Shown here piece by piece: positions 27,011 through 36,423 of a stretch of DNA of 64,000 nucleotides. The DNA lies in NCBI GenBank assembly GCA_963789175.1, contig CAWBJO010000006.1:682001-746000 (forward strand). Direction: 5' to 3'. The position numbers and the translations under genes are program-made. The notes under the pieces are model-generated. The model was not told the DNA's origin. It saw only the letters and a list, made by a program, of their open reading frames with translations, and ran no database searches. Within the stretch, counting starts at the first letter, position 1; every line of letters starts with the position of its first letter. Source of the DNA: CAWBJO01 sp963789175. GTDB lineage: Bacteria > Pseudomonadota > Alphaproteobacteria > Rhizobiales > Aestuariivirgaceae.

Positions 27011-29178
27011 AGCGCTCACGATCGCTGGCCATCATCATCGGCATCGTCATCGTCGCGGCTTTCACCCTCCTGAGGTGGGCGGACCCGTTCATCGTCCGGA
27101 GCGTGCGCGAGCTGGCATTCGATCAATTCCAGCGCATCTCGCCCCGCCTCGCAGTCGACCAGCCGGTACGCATCGTCGACATCGATGAAGCGTCCCTGCA
27201 AGCATACGGACAGTGGCCGTGGCCCCGCACCCGACTTGCCGAGCTCGTCGACCGGCTCCATGAACTGAACGCCCGGGCCATCGTCTTCGACATCATCTTC
27301 GCCGAGCCGGACCGCCTGTCTCCTTCCGCCGTCCTCAACGAGGAATCCATCCGTTCAGCGCTCGCGCAGGCGGGAACCGTGGCCGACCTGTCCAAGATGC
27401 CCGACAGCGATGCCATCTTCGCCCGGGCGATCTCACGGAAACCGGTCGTCCTCGGCTACGCGATCGCAGCCGGCAGCGACGCCAAACCTCTGCAGAAGGC
27501 CGGGATGGCGGTGACGGGAGAAGACGCGACGCTGGCGCCGCCCCGATTCACCGGCGTCACGCCGCTTCTGCCGCAATTGCAGGAGGCGGCCGCCGGCCTC
27601 GGCAGCCTGAGCTTCGACCCGGCGCCTACCAGCGTGATCCGAAGCATCCCTCTGCTGTTCACCGACGGCACGTCGCTCTATCCGGGGCTGGCGCTCGAGG
27701 CGTTGCGCGTGGCGCAAGGCGTCTCCACCTATCTCGTCGCCAACGCGCCCGAAGTCTCCGGTTCGATCGCGAACATCCGGGTGGGAGACAACGTCATTCC
27801 GACGACGGGGTCGGGCGCCCTCTGGCTTCACTACGCGCCGGAGACGAGGAGCCGCTACATCTCGGTCAAGCGGGTCCTGGAGGAATCCGAGGCGCCCGCC
27901 ACGCGACGCATGATCGAGGGAAACATCGTCCTCGTCGGCACATCGTCGCAAGGGCTATTGGACGTGCGGGCGACGGCGCTCGGCGAGCACGTGCCGGGCG
28001 TATCCATCCATGCCCAGGCCATCGACCAGATCCTCTCCGGCACCTTCCTGTCGCGGCCGGACTGGGCCGACGGGCTGGAGACCGCCGGCGTCCTCATCCT
28101 CGGCCTCGGCATCGTGGCTCTCGTCGCCTTCATCGGGCCCGTGTCGGGATTGTTCGCGGGCATCGCGATCGCAGCCGCAAGCGCCGGCGGATCGTGGGCG
28201 GCGTTCAGGTACGGCCACATACTCGTCGATCCCAGCTTCCCAGTCCTGAGCGGCCTCGTCGCCCTCTTCGCTATGACGGCCTTCCGATTCCTGGTGACCG
28301 ATCGCGAACGCCGCGCGATCCGGCGGGCTTTCTCGCAGTATCTCGCTCCGTCGCTTCTCGGCCGGGTCGAAGCGACACGGGGAGCGCTGAAGCTCGGCGG
28401 CGAGGAACGCCAGGTCACCCTCATGTTCGTCGACGTCAGGGAGTTCACGACCATCAGCGAGGGCCTGAACCCCACCGAGCTCGTCGACTTCCTGAACAAG
28501 CTCCTCAACGAGTTGAGCCGGCCGATCATGAGCCATGACGGCACGGTGGACAAATTCATCGGCGACTCCGTGATGGCTTTCTGGAACGCCCCCCTCGAGA
28601 CACCCGACCACGAGGCGAAGGCCGCCAAGGCCGCGCTCGAGATGCGGGCCGCCCTCAGGAGCCTGAACGACCAGGATGGGCTGCGGCTCGGTTGGCGCAT
28701 GGGCGAAGGCTTCAAGGTGCGCATCGGCGTCGGGATCAATAGCGGTCTTGCCTGCGTCGGCAACATGGGCGCCGAGACGCGCTTCAACTATTCGGCCGTA
28801 GGCGACGTCGTGAACGTGGCTTCGCGGGTGGAGAGCGCCGCGAAGCACGTGAGCTTCGACATCTTGGTGTCCGACTCGACGGCTTCGGCACTGCGCAGTA
28901 TGGCCCTTCTCGATGCCGGTATGATCGAACTCAAAGGAAAGGCCGCCCGGCAGCGCCTGCACGCCCTCGTCGGCGACGAGACCGTCGCCGACGGCCAGGC
29001 CTTCAAGGAGCTGGTCCGGCTGCACGAAAGCCTGCTGCGCAGCCTCGCTTCCGGCGAGATGGCGGCAGCGAAGCGGGCACTGGGCCGTTGCCGCGAACGG
29101 ATCGGCAAGGAGGGTTGGGTGCATCTCGAGCCATTCTACGAGCGCATCCTTGAGCGGCAGGCCGACTACGTTAACTAG
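27007..29178 (+). CDS. CHASE2-domain class III adenylate/guanylate cyclase
   Basis: 723 residues from a TTG overlapping the previous stop. An N-terminal TM segment (about 8-25) is followed by a periplasmic CHASE2 sensor (about 30-330, with RIVDIDEASLQAYGQWPWPRT cut across the start), three TM helices (about 355-435) and a cytosolic cyclase domain (about 465-650). Catalytic landmarks are VTLMFVDVREFTTISE (metal Asp), GDSVMAFWNAP and NYSAVGDVVNVASRVE. It makes cAMP or cGMP in response to an extracytoplasmic signal. Confidence 0.9.
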   Translation: MKRSRSLAIIIGIVIVAAFTLLRWADPFIVRSVRELAFDQFQRISPRLAVDQPVRIVDIDEASLQAYGQWPWPRTRLAELVDRLHELNARAIVFDIIFAEPDRLSPSAVLNEESIRSALAQAGTVADLSKMPDSDAIFARAISRKPVVLGYAIAAGSDAKPLQKAGMAVTGEDATLAPPRFTGVTPLLPQLQEAAAGLGSLSFDPAPTSVIRSIPLLFTDGTSLYPGLALEALRVAQGVSTYLVANAPEVSGSIANIRVGDNVIPTTGSGALWLHYAPETRSRYISVKRVLEESEAPATRRMIEGNIVLVGTSSQGLLDVRATALGEHVPGVSIHAQAIDQILSGTFLSRPDWADGLETAGVLILGLGIVALVAFIGPVSGLFAGIAIAAASAGGSWAAFRYGHILVDPSFPVLSGLVALFAMTAFRFLVTDRERRAIRRAFSQYLAPSLLGRVEATRGALKLGGEERQVTLMFVDVREFTTISEGLNPTELVDFLNKLLNELSRPIMSHDGTVDKFIGDSVMAFWNAPLETPDHEAKAAKAALEMRAALRSLNDQDGLRLGWRMGEGFKVRIGVGINSGLACVGNMGAETRFNYSAVGDVVNVASRVESAAKHVSFDILVSDSTASALRSMALLDAGMIELKGKAARQRLHALVGDETVADGQAFKELVRLHESLLRSLASGEMAAAKRALGRCRERIGKEGWVHLEPFYERILERQADYVN

Positions 29179-29190
29179 GGTTCGGAGTTG

Positions 29191-29985
29191 TCATGGGTAG
29201 TTGGGGCCGTCTGGACCCGGACCAGGATCACTGTCGCGGTCAGGCGCGTTCCGCGGCGGTCCCTGCGGACCCGGATCGTTGACGGTGCCGCTGCTCGTCG
29301 ACAGGCGAAGGCCGACGCCGCAGTTCTGCTTTGCCAGACGCATGGAGGGAAGCAGCCTGCTGTTGTTGAGCAGGAAGGGCACCGATGCCTTGCCGTACTG
29401 GCGGACGGATTGGGTCGAGATCTGCTGCGGGGCGCTGACGTTTCCAGAGCTTGCGACGATGAAGTCGCAGGGCCGGTCGACCTCGACGCAGTTCGAACCC
29501 TGGCAGAACGTCACGCCGCCTTTCAGCAGGACGAACATGACGACGCCGTTGCCGATATAGCCGTCGACCGCCGTGCCGCGCACGCCCAGGGTTCCAAACG
29601 GCGTCTCTATCCGATAGGCCGATGACGGGCTCTTGCCGCTGATCCAGCGGAACGCGCCCTTGACGGTGTTGAGGGCCATGGCGCGAAGCCGGTTGCCGTC
29701 GCCCAGGACGTATTCGTCGATCACGATCGAGGCGTTCGGTCCGAGCGCCAGCTTGCTGCCGTCATCGAACTGGAATTGGCCGAGCCCGGTGGCGTTCGTC
29801 CTGATCCGTTCGTTGCGGCTGACCGGATCGCGCGGCGCGATGTTGCCATTGGCGCCGACCACCGTGGTCCGGACCAACACGGCCTTGCCGACCGTTTCGG
29901 CATGGACCGGCAAATGAATAGCCATCGAAGCTGCGACGGACAGGACGCCCGCCAGCACAAATCGCCCAACCGACATGGAACGCAT
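29191..29985 (-). CDS. Secreted FecR-domain protein
   Basis: 264 residues from the ATG at 29985, which follows a GAGGGTG site; a GTG at 30000 is possible. A signal peptide ends near VHAETVGKAV. A FecR domain covers about residues 45-150 (RIRTNATGLGQFQFDDGSKL; IETPFGTLGVRGTAVDGYI). The C-terminus is a Pro/Gly/Asp-rich tail. It is not next to a FecI sigma factor, so this is the stand-alone periplasmic type. It converges on the CHASE2 cyclase gene and could serve as a sensory partner; that is only a hypothesis. Confidence 0.8.
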   Translation of the reverse strand: MRSMSVGRFVLAGVLSVAASMAIHLPVHAETVGKAVLVRTTVVGANGNIAPRDPVSRNERIRTNATGLGQFQFDDGSKLALGPNASIVIDEYVLGDGNRLRAMALNTVKGAFRWISGKSPSSAYRIETPFGTLGVRGTAVDGYIGNGVVMFVLLKGGVTFCQGSNCVEVDRPCDFIVASSGNVSAPQQISTQSVRQYGKASVPFLLNNSRLLPSMRLAKQNCGVGLRLSTSSGTVNDPGPQGPPRNAPDRDSDPGPGPDGPNYP

Positions 29986-30029
29986 TGGATACACCCTCAC
30001 CCACCGTCAGTATTCAACAAAGGGGGCGG

Positions 30030-31226
30030 TCAGATCAACCGTCGTCCGGCAAGATTGCGCATGAGCTGGCCGGCGCCGAAAACCCACGGCTCACAGGCAT
30101 CGGAACTGCGCATGCGATTGACAAGCGTTCCCAGGCGCTCGGCGCCGACCTTAACGATATCTCCCGACTTATGGGTAAACCCCCGGCCCGCGACATCGCG
30201 GTCGGCGACCGGAGCGAACATCGTTCCCAGGAAAAGCACCACCCCGTCCGGATACTGGTGATAAGGACCCATCATCTGCGCCACCAGGTCGGTCGGGTCC
30301 CGGCTGATCCGGGAAATCGAGCTTCCGCCCTCCAGGCGGTAGCCGTCCTCGCCCTCCACCGACAGAACGACGTCCATGCGGCGAACATCGTCGAGGGCGA
30401 AGGCATCGTCGAAGAACCGGATGAAGGGGCCCAGCGTGCAGCTGGCGTTGTTGTCCTTCGCCTTGCCCAAAAGTAGAGCCGAGCGGCCTTCCACGTCGCG
30501 GAGGTTGACGTCGTTGCCGAGGCAAGCCCCGACGATCTCGCCCATCGAGCTGACCACGATCACGACTTCCGGCTCCGGATTGCTCCAGGTCGATACCGGG
30601 TGAAGACCGGCATCCATCCCGGTGCCGACGGCCGCCATCGGCTGGGCCTTGGTGAAGATCTCCGCGTCTGGGCCGATCCCGACCTCGAGATATTGCGACC
30701 AGGCTCCCTTGGCGAGGAGCGCCGATTTCAGGGCTTGCGCCTTCTCGGAGCCCGGCTTCAGCGCCGCCAGGTCCGATCCGACCAGGGATTCGATTTCGCT
30801 GCGAATGGCCGTCGCCATCGCCGGGTTGCCACGGGCACGCTCCTCGATGACGCGCTCAAGAAGCGAAACGGCAAACGTGACGCCGGCCGCCTTGATTGCC
30901 TGCAGGTCGATCGGCGCAAGGAGCCAGGGCCGTTTCGCGTCCCGCCCGCCGGGCGGCGTGTTGGCCAGAATCTCGGCAAGCGGCCCGACCGGCTCCCCTT
31001 CGGCCTCGGCAATCGTTGCGGCGGGCTCGGCGGCTTCGCACAGATCGCGCATGGTCGGAAACTGACGCGTGATGTCGACGACGTAGGCTGCCTCGTTTCG
31101 CCAAACGATTTTCACGACGGAGGGCCCGCCCGCATCCGGCCGCCAGATCCGCCCGGCCAGACAGGCAGACCGCGCGTCGAGCGGCAACGTCTCAGCCAGA
31201 TCGAGTCGGAAAGGGACGCGCGCCAT
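30030..31226 (-). CDS. Fumarylacetoacetate-hydrolase-family protein
   Basis: 398 residues. The C-terminal two thirds hold the FAH fold: EVGIGPDAEIFTKAQPM, then a metal-binding region around SNPEPEVVIVVSSMGEIVG and LGNDVNLRDVEGRSALLLGK, close to the dehydrase/hydrolase subgroup for sugar-acid or aromatic intermediates. The N-terminal ~130 residues are an extra domain, as in longer FAH-like members. The reaction is likely hydration, hydrolysis or decarboxylation of a 2-oxo acid; substrate unknown. It is divergent from the NHEJ operon. Confidence 0.75.
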   Translation of the reverse strand: MARVPFRLDLAETLPLDARSACLAGRIWRPDAGGPSVVKIVWRNEAAYVVDITRQFPTMRDLCEAAEPAATIAEAEGEPVGPLAEILANTPPGGRDAKRPWLLAPIDLQAIKAAGVTFAVSLLERVIEERARGNPAMATAIRSEIESLVGSDLAALKPGSEKAQALKSALLAKGAWSQYLEVGIGPDAEIFTKAQPMAAVGTGMDAGLHPVSTWSNPEPEVVIVVSSMGEIVGACLGNDVNLRDVEGRSALLLGKAKDNNASCTLGPFIRFFDDAFALDDVRRMDVVLSVEGEDGYRLEGGSSISRISRDPTDLVAQMMGPYHQYPDGVVLFLGTMFAPVADRDVAGRGFTHKSGDIVKVGAERLGTLVNRMRSSDACEPWVFGAGQLMRNLAGRRLI

Positions 31227-31328
31227 GACGCTCCGGTGGGATTTGACGAACGCATGTCGCGAACGCCTTCAGGCTGGAAGTCTATTCCGACCTCCCGCTG
31301 ACCGACAAGAGCGGCCGATGCGGCCCAG

Positions 31329-31353
31329 GGAACCTCGACGCACCGGCGGCGTT
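31329..31353 (+). promoter_or_regulatory. EcfG-type general-stress promoter of the NHEJ operon
   Basis: GGAAC at 31329-31333, 16-nt spacer, CGTT at 31350-31353: a perfect match to the alphaproteobacterial EcfG/RpoE2 consensus. It lies 37 nt before the DUF3008 start and faces the ku-ligD operon. Confidence 0.75.
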
Positions 31354-31390
31354 GGTGGAGAAGCAAAACCCTTCATCGGGAGGCCATCCC

Positions 31391-31573
31391 ATGCCTGCAA
31401 CTTCCAAAGCCCAGCAGAAGGCGGCGGGAGCCGCTCTGGCCGCCAAGCGCGGCGAGGCGCCCAAATCGGCGCTCAAAGGTGCGTCGCGCGACATGTACGA
31501 GTCGATGTCGGAGAAGCAGCTCGAGGAATTCGCCTCGACCGACCGGCGCCGCCTTCCCGAACGCAAATCCTGA
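31391..31573 (+). CDS. DUF3008-family small protein
   Basis: 60 residues from the ATG at 31391, beginning MPATSKAQQKAAGAALAAKR, which is the DUF3008 signature. It is soluble, basic and Ala/Lys-rich. It is the first gene of a three-gene run with ku and ligD, 5 nt upstream of ku, behind an EcfG-type promoter. Function unknown; the context suggests stress or DNA-end metabolism. Confidence 0.8.
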   Translation: MPATSKAQQKAAGAALAAKRGEAPKSALKGASRDMYESMSEKQLEEFASTDRRRLPERKS

Positions 31574-31578
31574 CCGCC

Positions 31579-32445
31579 ATGGCGCAGCGCATTCGATCAT
31601 TCTGGAAAGGCCAGCTCCGGCTCGCACTCGTGAACATCCCGGTGCGGCTGATGACCGCCGTTTCCAAGGAAGGTTCGATCGGTTTCCATCTGGTCGACCG
31701 CGAATCCAAGCAGCGGATCCGCTATGAGAAGACGGCGCCGGGTGTCGGCTCGGTCGCCAATGAAGACATCGTCTATGGCTACGAGGTGGAGCCCGGGAAC
31801 TACGTTCTGCTCGAGGACGAGGAGCTCGACGAACTCAAGCTTCCCACCAAGCATCGGATCGAGCTCACGCAATTCGTCGATACCTGCGAGATCGACCCCC
31901 TCTATTTCGAGAAGCCGTACTACGTTCTCCCTGACGGCGAGGAGGCGGAGGAGGCCTATTGCGTGGTTCGCGACGCGTTGCGGGAGGAAAAGAAGGTCGG
32001 CGTCGGCCAGCTGACCTTGCGCGGCAAGGAGAACCTCGTCGCCCTGTCGCCGAGCGGCAACGGATTGATGCTCGAAACGCTGCGCTACGACGACGAGATC
32101 AAGGATGCCGACAAGGTGTTCGAGGGAATCCGCAAGGGCCGCTCGCGTTCCGATCTCGTGTCGATGGCGAAAGACCTGATCGAACGGCGTGCCGAGCCCT
32201 TCGACCCCACTCAGTACAAGAACCACTACTCCGAAGCCCTGCGCGACTTGGTCCGCGCCAAGATCAAGGGCGGCGGCACGGTTCCCGTCGACGATACCGA
32301 AGAGGAGCAGGATCGCGGCAAGGTCGTCGACTTCATGGATGCCCTGAAGAAATCGCTCGGCAAGAAGGCGGCGCAACCGGCACGGGCGCGAACTGCAAGA
32401 AGTGGCAAGCCGCGCAGCTCGGGCCGTCGCCGAAAGGCCGGTTAG
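31579..32445 (+). CDS. ku: Ku DNA end-binding protein
   Basis: 288 residues starting MAQRIRSFWKGQLRLALVNI, the classic bacterial Ku N-terminus. The DNA-encircling core domain fills about residues 10-250, followed by a Lys/Arg-rich tail (RTARSGKPRSSGRRRKAG) as in many bacterial Ku proteins that use the tail for DNA or LigD contact. It acts as a homodimer binding double-strand ends for non-homologous end joining and recruits LigD, encoded one nucleotide downstream. Confidence 0.95.
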   Translation: MAQRIRSFWKGQLRLALVNIPVRLMTAVSKEGSIGFHLVDRESKQRIRYEKTAPGVGSVANEDIVYGYEVEPGNYVLLEDEELDELKLPTKHRIELTQFVDTCEIDPLYFEKPYYVLPDGEEAEEAYCVVRDALREEKKVGVGQLTLRGKENLVALSPSGNGLMLETLRYDDEIKDADKVFEGIRKGRSRSDLVSMAKDLIERRAEPFDPTQYKNHYSEALRDLVRAKIKGGGTVPVDDTEEEQDRGKVVDFMDALKKSLGKKAAQPARARTARSGKPRSSGRRRKAG

Positions 32446-32446
32446 A

Positions 32447-34912
32447 ATGCCGCAAGGACGTGGCGCGCTTTCGACCTACGAGGCAAAGCGCGACTTCAGC
32501 CGAACACCCGAGCCGAAGGCGGGCGGCAAGTCGACCGGCGATCTGTTCGTCGTCCAGCATCACTGGGCGACGCGCGAACACTACGATTTCCGCCTCGAGC
32601 TCGATGGCGTGCTGCTCAGCTGGGCCGTGACCCGCGGGCCGAGCTTCAACCCGAGCGACAAGCGGCTCGCGGTTCGGACCGAGGACCATCCGATCGCGTA
32701 TGCCAAGTTCGAAGGAACGATCCCCAAGGGCGACTACGGCGGCGGCACCGTGCAGGTGTGGGATCGGGGGCGCTGGGAGCCGCAGCCCGGCATCGATCCG
32801 CATAAATCCCTGCAGAAAGGGAGCCTCAAGTTCGTACTGCATGGAAAGCGGATGCGAGGGCGCTGGGTTCTGGTCCGCATGAAGAGCGAGGGGCGGCGCG
32901 AGAATTGGCTGCTGATCAAGGAGCGAGACGAATTCGCCAAGGACAACGGCTCGATCGATCGCTTCACGACCAGCGTCAAGACGGGTCGCACGAAGACGCA
33001 GATCGAACGCTCAGCGTCCGGACCGCGAAAATCGAAACCCCATACGGCGGCGAAGAAAGCATCCAAGCGAGGTTCGGCCCCCGCCTTCCTGCCGCCGATG
33101 CTGTGCGAGCTCCATGACCAGCCGCCCTCGGGCAGCGGCTGGATTCACGAAACCAAGTACGACGGCTATCGGCTGCAGGCGGCGGTCAGCGGCAAGACCG
33201 TCGCTCTCTACACGCGGGAAGGACTCGACTGGACGGATCGATTTCCCGGCGTGGCTCAGCACCTGGCGACGCTCGGCCTGAAGAAGATGCTCTTCGACGG
33301 CGAGGCGGTGGTTCTCGATCGGCGTGGCCTCAGCAGCTTCACCGCATTGGTCGATGCCCTCAAGGCGAAGCGGGATGACATCTCTTACGTGGCCTTCGAT
33401 CTTATCGTGGCCAACGGCAGGGATATCCGCCGACGGCCGCTCGAGGAGCGCAAGGAAGCTCTCGCCGCCGCCCTGCGCCGGGCAGACGAGCGTCGCGTCA
33501 TCATCGCTCCCTACATTGAAGCCGAGGGATCGGTTGTCTTCGGCAAGGCCGTGGAAGCCGGAGCGGAGGGCATCGTCTCCAAGCGGGCGTCCTCGACCTA
33601 CGAGTCGCGTCGCTCGCCCAGCTGGATCAAGGCGAAGGCCGACAGCCGCGACGACGTCATCATCGTCGGGTACGTGCCGTCGGAACGGCGGCAGTTCTCG
33701 TCCCTCCTCGCAGCACGCGAGGATGACGGCCAGCTCCGCTTCTCGGGAGGCGTCGGCACAGGGTTCGACCAGGCCGAGCTTGCCGATGCGCTCAACAAGC
33801 TGCAAGCCATCCGTCGGACGGGCCCGCCGGAGGGGCTTGCAGGTGCCGAGCGGGCACCCCGCAAGTCAATTTGGGTGGAGCCCCACCTCAGGGCGGAGAT
33901 CGAATATCATGGCTGGACGGCGGACCGCCAGCTGCGCCACGCTCGCTTTCTCGGCTGGCGGGAGGATCGGCCTGAGGAAACGGTGAAAGTCGAGTCGAAC
34001 ATGAGGAAAAGATCGAGCGTCACGAAAATCGATCCGCGGCTCGAGCGGGTCACGCATCCCGAGCGCGTCGTGTTCGCCAAGGCCGGCATCACGAAAGGCG
34101 ACGTTGCCGCCTACTACGTTGCCGTCGCCGACCGGATCCTGCCCTATCTCTTGAAGCGGCCGATCAGCTTCGTTCGGGCCCCGGAAGGTCTCGGCGGCGA
34201 GATTTTCTTCCAGCGCCATCTCCTGAAGGGGATGTCGAAGGGAATCCTGCAGATCCCCGATCCCGACAAGGAACACGCCGACTGGGTCTCCGTCATCGAC
34301 GAAGATGGTCTCATTACCTGCGCGCAGTTCGGAATCATCGAGCTGCACGGCTGGGGCTCCACGATGCCCAAGCTCGCATCGCCAGACCGTGTCGTGTTCG
34401 ACCTCGATCCCGATCCGGCGGTGAAATTTTCCGACGTTCGGACCGCTGCCCTCGAGCTACGCCGCCTGCTCGAGGGAATCGAGCTCAAGTGCTTTCCGCT
34501 CCTCAGCGGTGGCAAGGGCATTCACGTCGTGGTGCCGCTCGACCGAACGCAGGACTGGGAAACGATCGGAAATTTCGCATCGGGCCTGGCGCACGGCCTC
34601 GCCGAAACCGACCCGAAACGATATGTCGCAGTGGCGAGCAAGGCGAAGCGACGCGGGAAGATCTACATCGACTGGCTGCGCAACAAGATGACGGCGAGCG
34701 CCATCGTGCCCTGGTCGCTCCGGGCGCGCCAGGAGGCGAGCGTCGCGATGCCCGTCACCTGGCGCGAAATGCAGTCGGCGCGCTCGGGCGCCGACTTCAT
34801 GCTGAGAGACGCCCTGCGGCGACGCGATCCATGGAAGGACTATTTCGCCACCAAACAGCGCATCCCCAGGCAGGTGTCTGCATTTCTCGGCGCCAAGACG
34901 AAGGGGCGATGA
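32447..34912 (+). CDS. ligD: ATP-dependent DNA ligase LigD (PE-Lig-Pol)
   Basis: 821 residues with the three LigD domains in the order common in proteobacteria. The 3'-phosphoesterase domain is at about residues 20-190 (VVQHHWATREHYDFRLELDG). The ligase domain is at about 215-520 (nucleotidyl Lys in ETKYDGYRLQAAV, then FDGEAVVLD and SWIKAKA). The primase/polymerase domain is at about 540-810 (RVVFDLDPDPAVKF catalytic Asp pair, SGGKGIHVVVPL). It processes and seals DNA breaks in NHEJ. The ATG at 32447 follows the ku stop by one nucleotide; the operon probably also includes the DUF3008 gene. Confidence 0.95.
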   Translation: MPQGRGALSTYEAKRDFSRTPEPKAGGKSTGDLFVVQHHWATREHYDFRLELDGVLLSWAVTRGPSFNPSDKRLAVRTEDHPIAYAKFEGTIPKGDYGGGTVQVWDRGRWEPQPGIDPHKSLQKGSLKFVLHGKRMRGRWVLVRMKSEGRRENWLLIKERDEFAKDNGSIDRFTTSVKTGRTKTQIERSASGPRKSKPHTAAKKASKRGSAPAFLPPMLCELHDQPPSGSGWIHETKYDGYRLQAAVSGKTVALYTREGLDWTDRFPGVAQHLATLGLKKMLFDGEAVVLDRRGLSSFTALVDALKAKRDDISYVAFDLIVANGRDIRRRPLEERKEALAAALRRADERRVIIAPYIEAEGSVVFGKAVEAGAEGIVSKRASSTYESRRSPSWIKAKADSRDDVIIVGYVPSERRQFSSLLAAREDDGQLRFSGGVGTGFDQAELADALNKLQAIRRTGPPEGLAGAERAPRKSIWVEPHLRAEIEYHGWTADRQLRHARFLGWREDRPEETVKVESNMRKRSSVTKIDPRLERVTHPERVVFAKAGITKGDVAAYYVAVADRILPYLLKRPISFVRAPEGLGGEIFFQRHLLKGMSKGILQIPDPDKEHADWVSVIDEDGLITCAQFGIIELHGWGSTMPKLASPDRVVFDLDPDPAVKFSDVRTAALELRRLLEGIELKCFPLLSGGKGIHVVVPLDRTQDWETIGNFASGLAHGLAETDPKRYVAVASKAKRRGKIYIDWLRNKMTASAIVPWSLRARQEASVAMPVTWREMQSARSGADFMLRDALRRRDPWKDYFATKQRIPRQVSAFLGAKTKGR

Positions 34913-34924
34913 TGGCCGGGCGAT

Positions 34925-35401
34925 CTAGTTGCGCAGTCGCACGCGCAACCCCGTAACGTTCAGGAAAGTGGACTTTCTAGCCGAAGTCGGAGTCTGAACC
35001 GACTGGCCGAGCACCCGCCTCTCATAAGCGCGGGCCGCGGCGCTCTTGCGCTTGGCCCAAAGTCCCTGGTTGTGCTTCCAAACGCCGCCGCCGCGAATGG
35101 CAAGGGCAAGGTGCTTCATTCCCCATTCGAGACCGGCACCGCAGGTCCGCAGCGCCGCAAAGCTGCCGCGATAACCGATCAGCCGTGCCGTCGCCGGCTT
35201 GATTTGAAGCGGACCGAGCTCGCCGGCGGCGCCACGGGCGCCGCAGTTGAAACCGCTTTCCGTCTTGGCGACCGCGAGCGCGAGCTTGACGGGTACGCCG
35301 TGCTTGCGTGCCGATGCAGCAATCAATGAATGCGAACTCATCGCATCGGCAGCCGTGCAGAAAACGCTCAGCCCCAGTGCAAACGTCAGGATGTACTTCA
35401 T
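34925..35401 (-). CDS. Secreted lytic transglycosylase (SLT) domain protein
   Basis: 158 residues from the ATG at 35401. A signal peptide ends near TAADAMSSHSL. The SLT fold is seen in HGVPVKLALAVAKTESGFN, with the catalytic Glu in KTESGFN, followed by GELGPLQIKPATARLIGY. It would cleave peptidoglycan glycan strands in the periplasm. It is short, so it is a minimal catalytic domain with a basic C-terminal tail. It converges on ligD. Confidence 0.8.
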   Translation of the reverse strand: MKYILTFALGLSVFCTAADAMSSHSLIAASARKHGVPVKLALAVAKTESGFNCGARGAAGELGPLQIKPATARLIGYRGSFAALRTCGAGLEWGMKHLALAIRGGGVWKHNQGLWAKRKSAAARAYERRVLGQSVQTPTSARKSTFLNVTGLRVRLRN

Positions 35402-35530
35402 GGCCTCTCCCTTGAAAAACAGCCGGAGGCGGAGGAGCATTCAAAACGTGCTCTCAGTATGACGAGTTTGCGGCGGCAGGCCATGGAACAGCCATAGTGT
35501 TGCCGCACGCGATAGAGGAGGAATGGAATC

Positions 35531-35938
35531 ATGATCACGATCGACGGCGGTTGCCATTGCGGAGAGTTGAGCTACGAGGCGGAGATCGACCCTGCGCTCG
35601 TCGAAATCTGTCATTGCGAAGACTGCCAGGTGCTTTCGGGATCTGCGTTTCGAGTCGTCGTGCCGGTTCCGGAATCCGCATTCAAGCTGACCAGCGGCAA
35701 GCCGAAGACCTATATCAAGACGGCGGAGAGCGGCGCGAAGCGTATTCAGGCTTTCTGCTCGCACTGCGGTTCGCAGATCTACTCGACATCGGCAACGCCC
35801 GGAAACCGAACGATCGGAATCCGCGTCGGGACCATTCGCCAGCGGCGCAGCCTGGCACCTTCGGCGCAGTACTGGTGCAGATCCGCCCTGCCCTGGATCG
35901 ACGCGCTTCCAAACCTGCCGAAGACGATGCAGGAATAG
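35531..35938 (+). CDS. GFA-domain (Gfa-like/CENP-V) zinc protein
   Basis: 135 residues. Cysteine clusters GGCHCGEL, CHCEDCQ and CSHCGSQIY are the zinc ligands of the GFA fold first seen in glutathione-dependent formaldehyde-activating enzyme. The physiological substrate of such stand-alone proteins is usually unknown. A good Shine-Dalgarno (GAGGAGG) precedes the ATG. Confidence 0.85.
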   Translation: MITIDGGCHCGELSYEAEIDPALVEICHCEDCQVLSGSAFRVVVPVPESAFKLTSGKPKTYIKTAESGAKRIQAFCSHCGSQIYSTSATPGNRTIGIRVGTIRQRRSLAPSAQYWCRSALPWIDALPNLPKTMQE

Positions 35939-36108
35939 CAAACGTAAGAGATGCATGACCGCGCATTCGTTTACCACCACGGTCGATCGACACGATTGTT
36001 CGGAACTTCTCGGCTCGCAGACGTTTGATTTAGGCCCCGAAATACTCCAATGTGCCCGCGGCACTCTGGAGGCCGGTGTCCAATTGTCCGTACATAAAGG
36101 AGAGTTCG

Positions 36109-36399
36109 ATGAAATATGTTGCCGCCCTAACCGCTCTTGGTCTCATGACTGCGCCAGCGATGGCCGCATGTGAAACGCCGGCCTATCAGGACCACGGTGG
36201 TGGCCGCCTCGCATCCGCGACAATGGCTCCCATGAGTGCGCTGCTGGCCGTCGTGTCGCTGCCGGCGGCAGGAATCGGCGTCCTCGCACATGCGACGGGT
36301 CATCACAATGCCGGCGACAACCTCATCGGCGGCACGGCAGACACGCTGTGTCACACGGGCGGTTTCGCCTCGCATGCCATCGTGGGTCGGCGCAACTAG
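36109..36399 (+). CDS. Small exported protein of unknown function
   Basis: 96 residues from the ATG at 36109, preceded by AAAGGAGAG. Signal peptide MKYVAALTALGLMTAPAMAA, then a short mature region with one hydrophobic Ala/Gly/Ser stretch, several His and two Cys. An imperfect EcfG-like site (GGAAC-N15-CGTT, 36002-36025) lies 83 nt upstream; the 15-nt spacer is shorter than consensus. A terminator follows. No family recognised. Confidence 0.65.
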   Translation: MKYVAALTALGLMTAPAMAACETPAYQDHGGGRLASATMAPMSALLAVVSLPAAGIGVLAHATGHHNAGDNLIGGTADTLCHTGGFASHAIVGRRN

Positions 36400-36423
36400 C
36401 AGCGCCCCGCGAGAGCACGGTAC

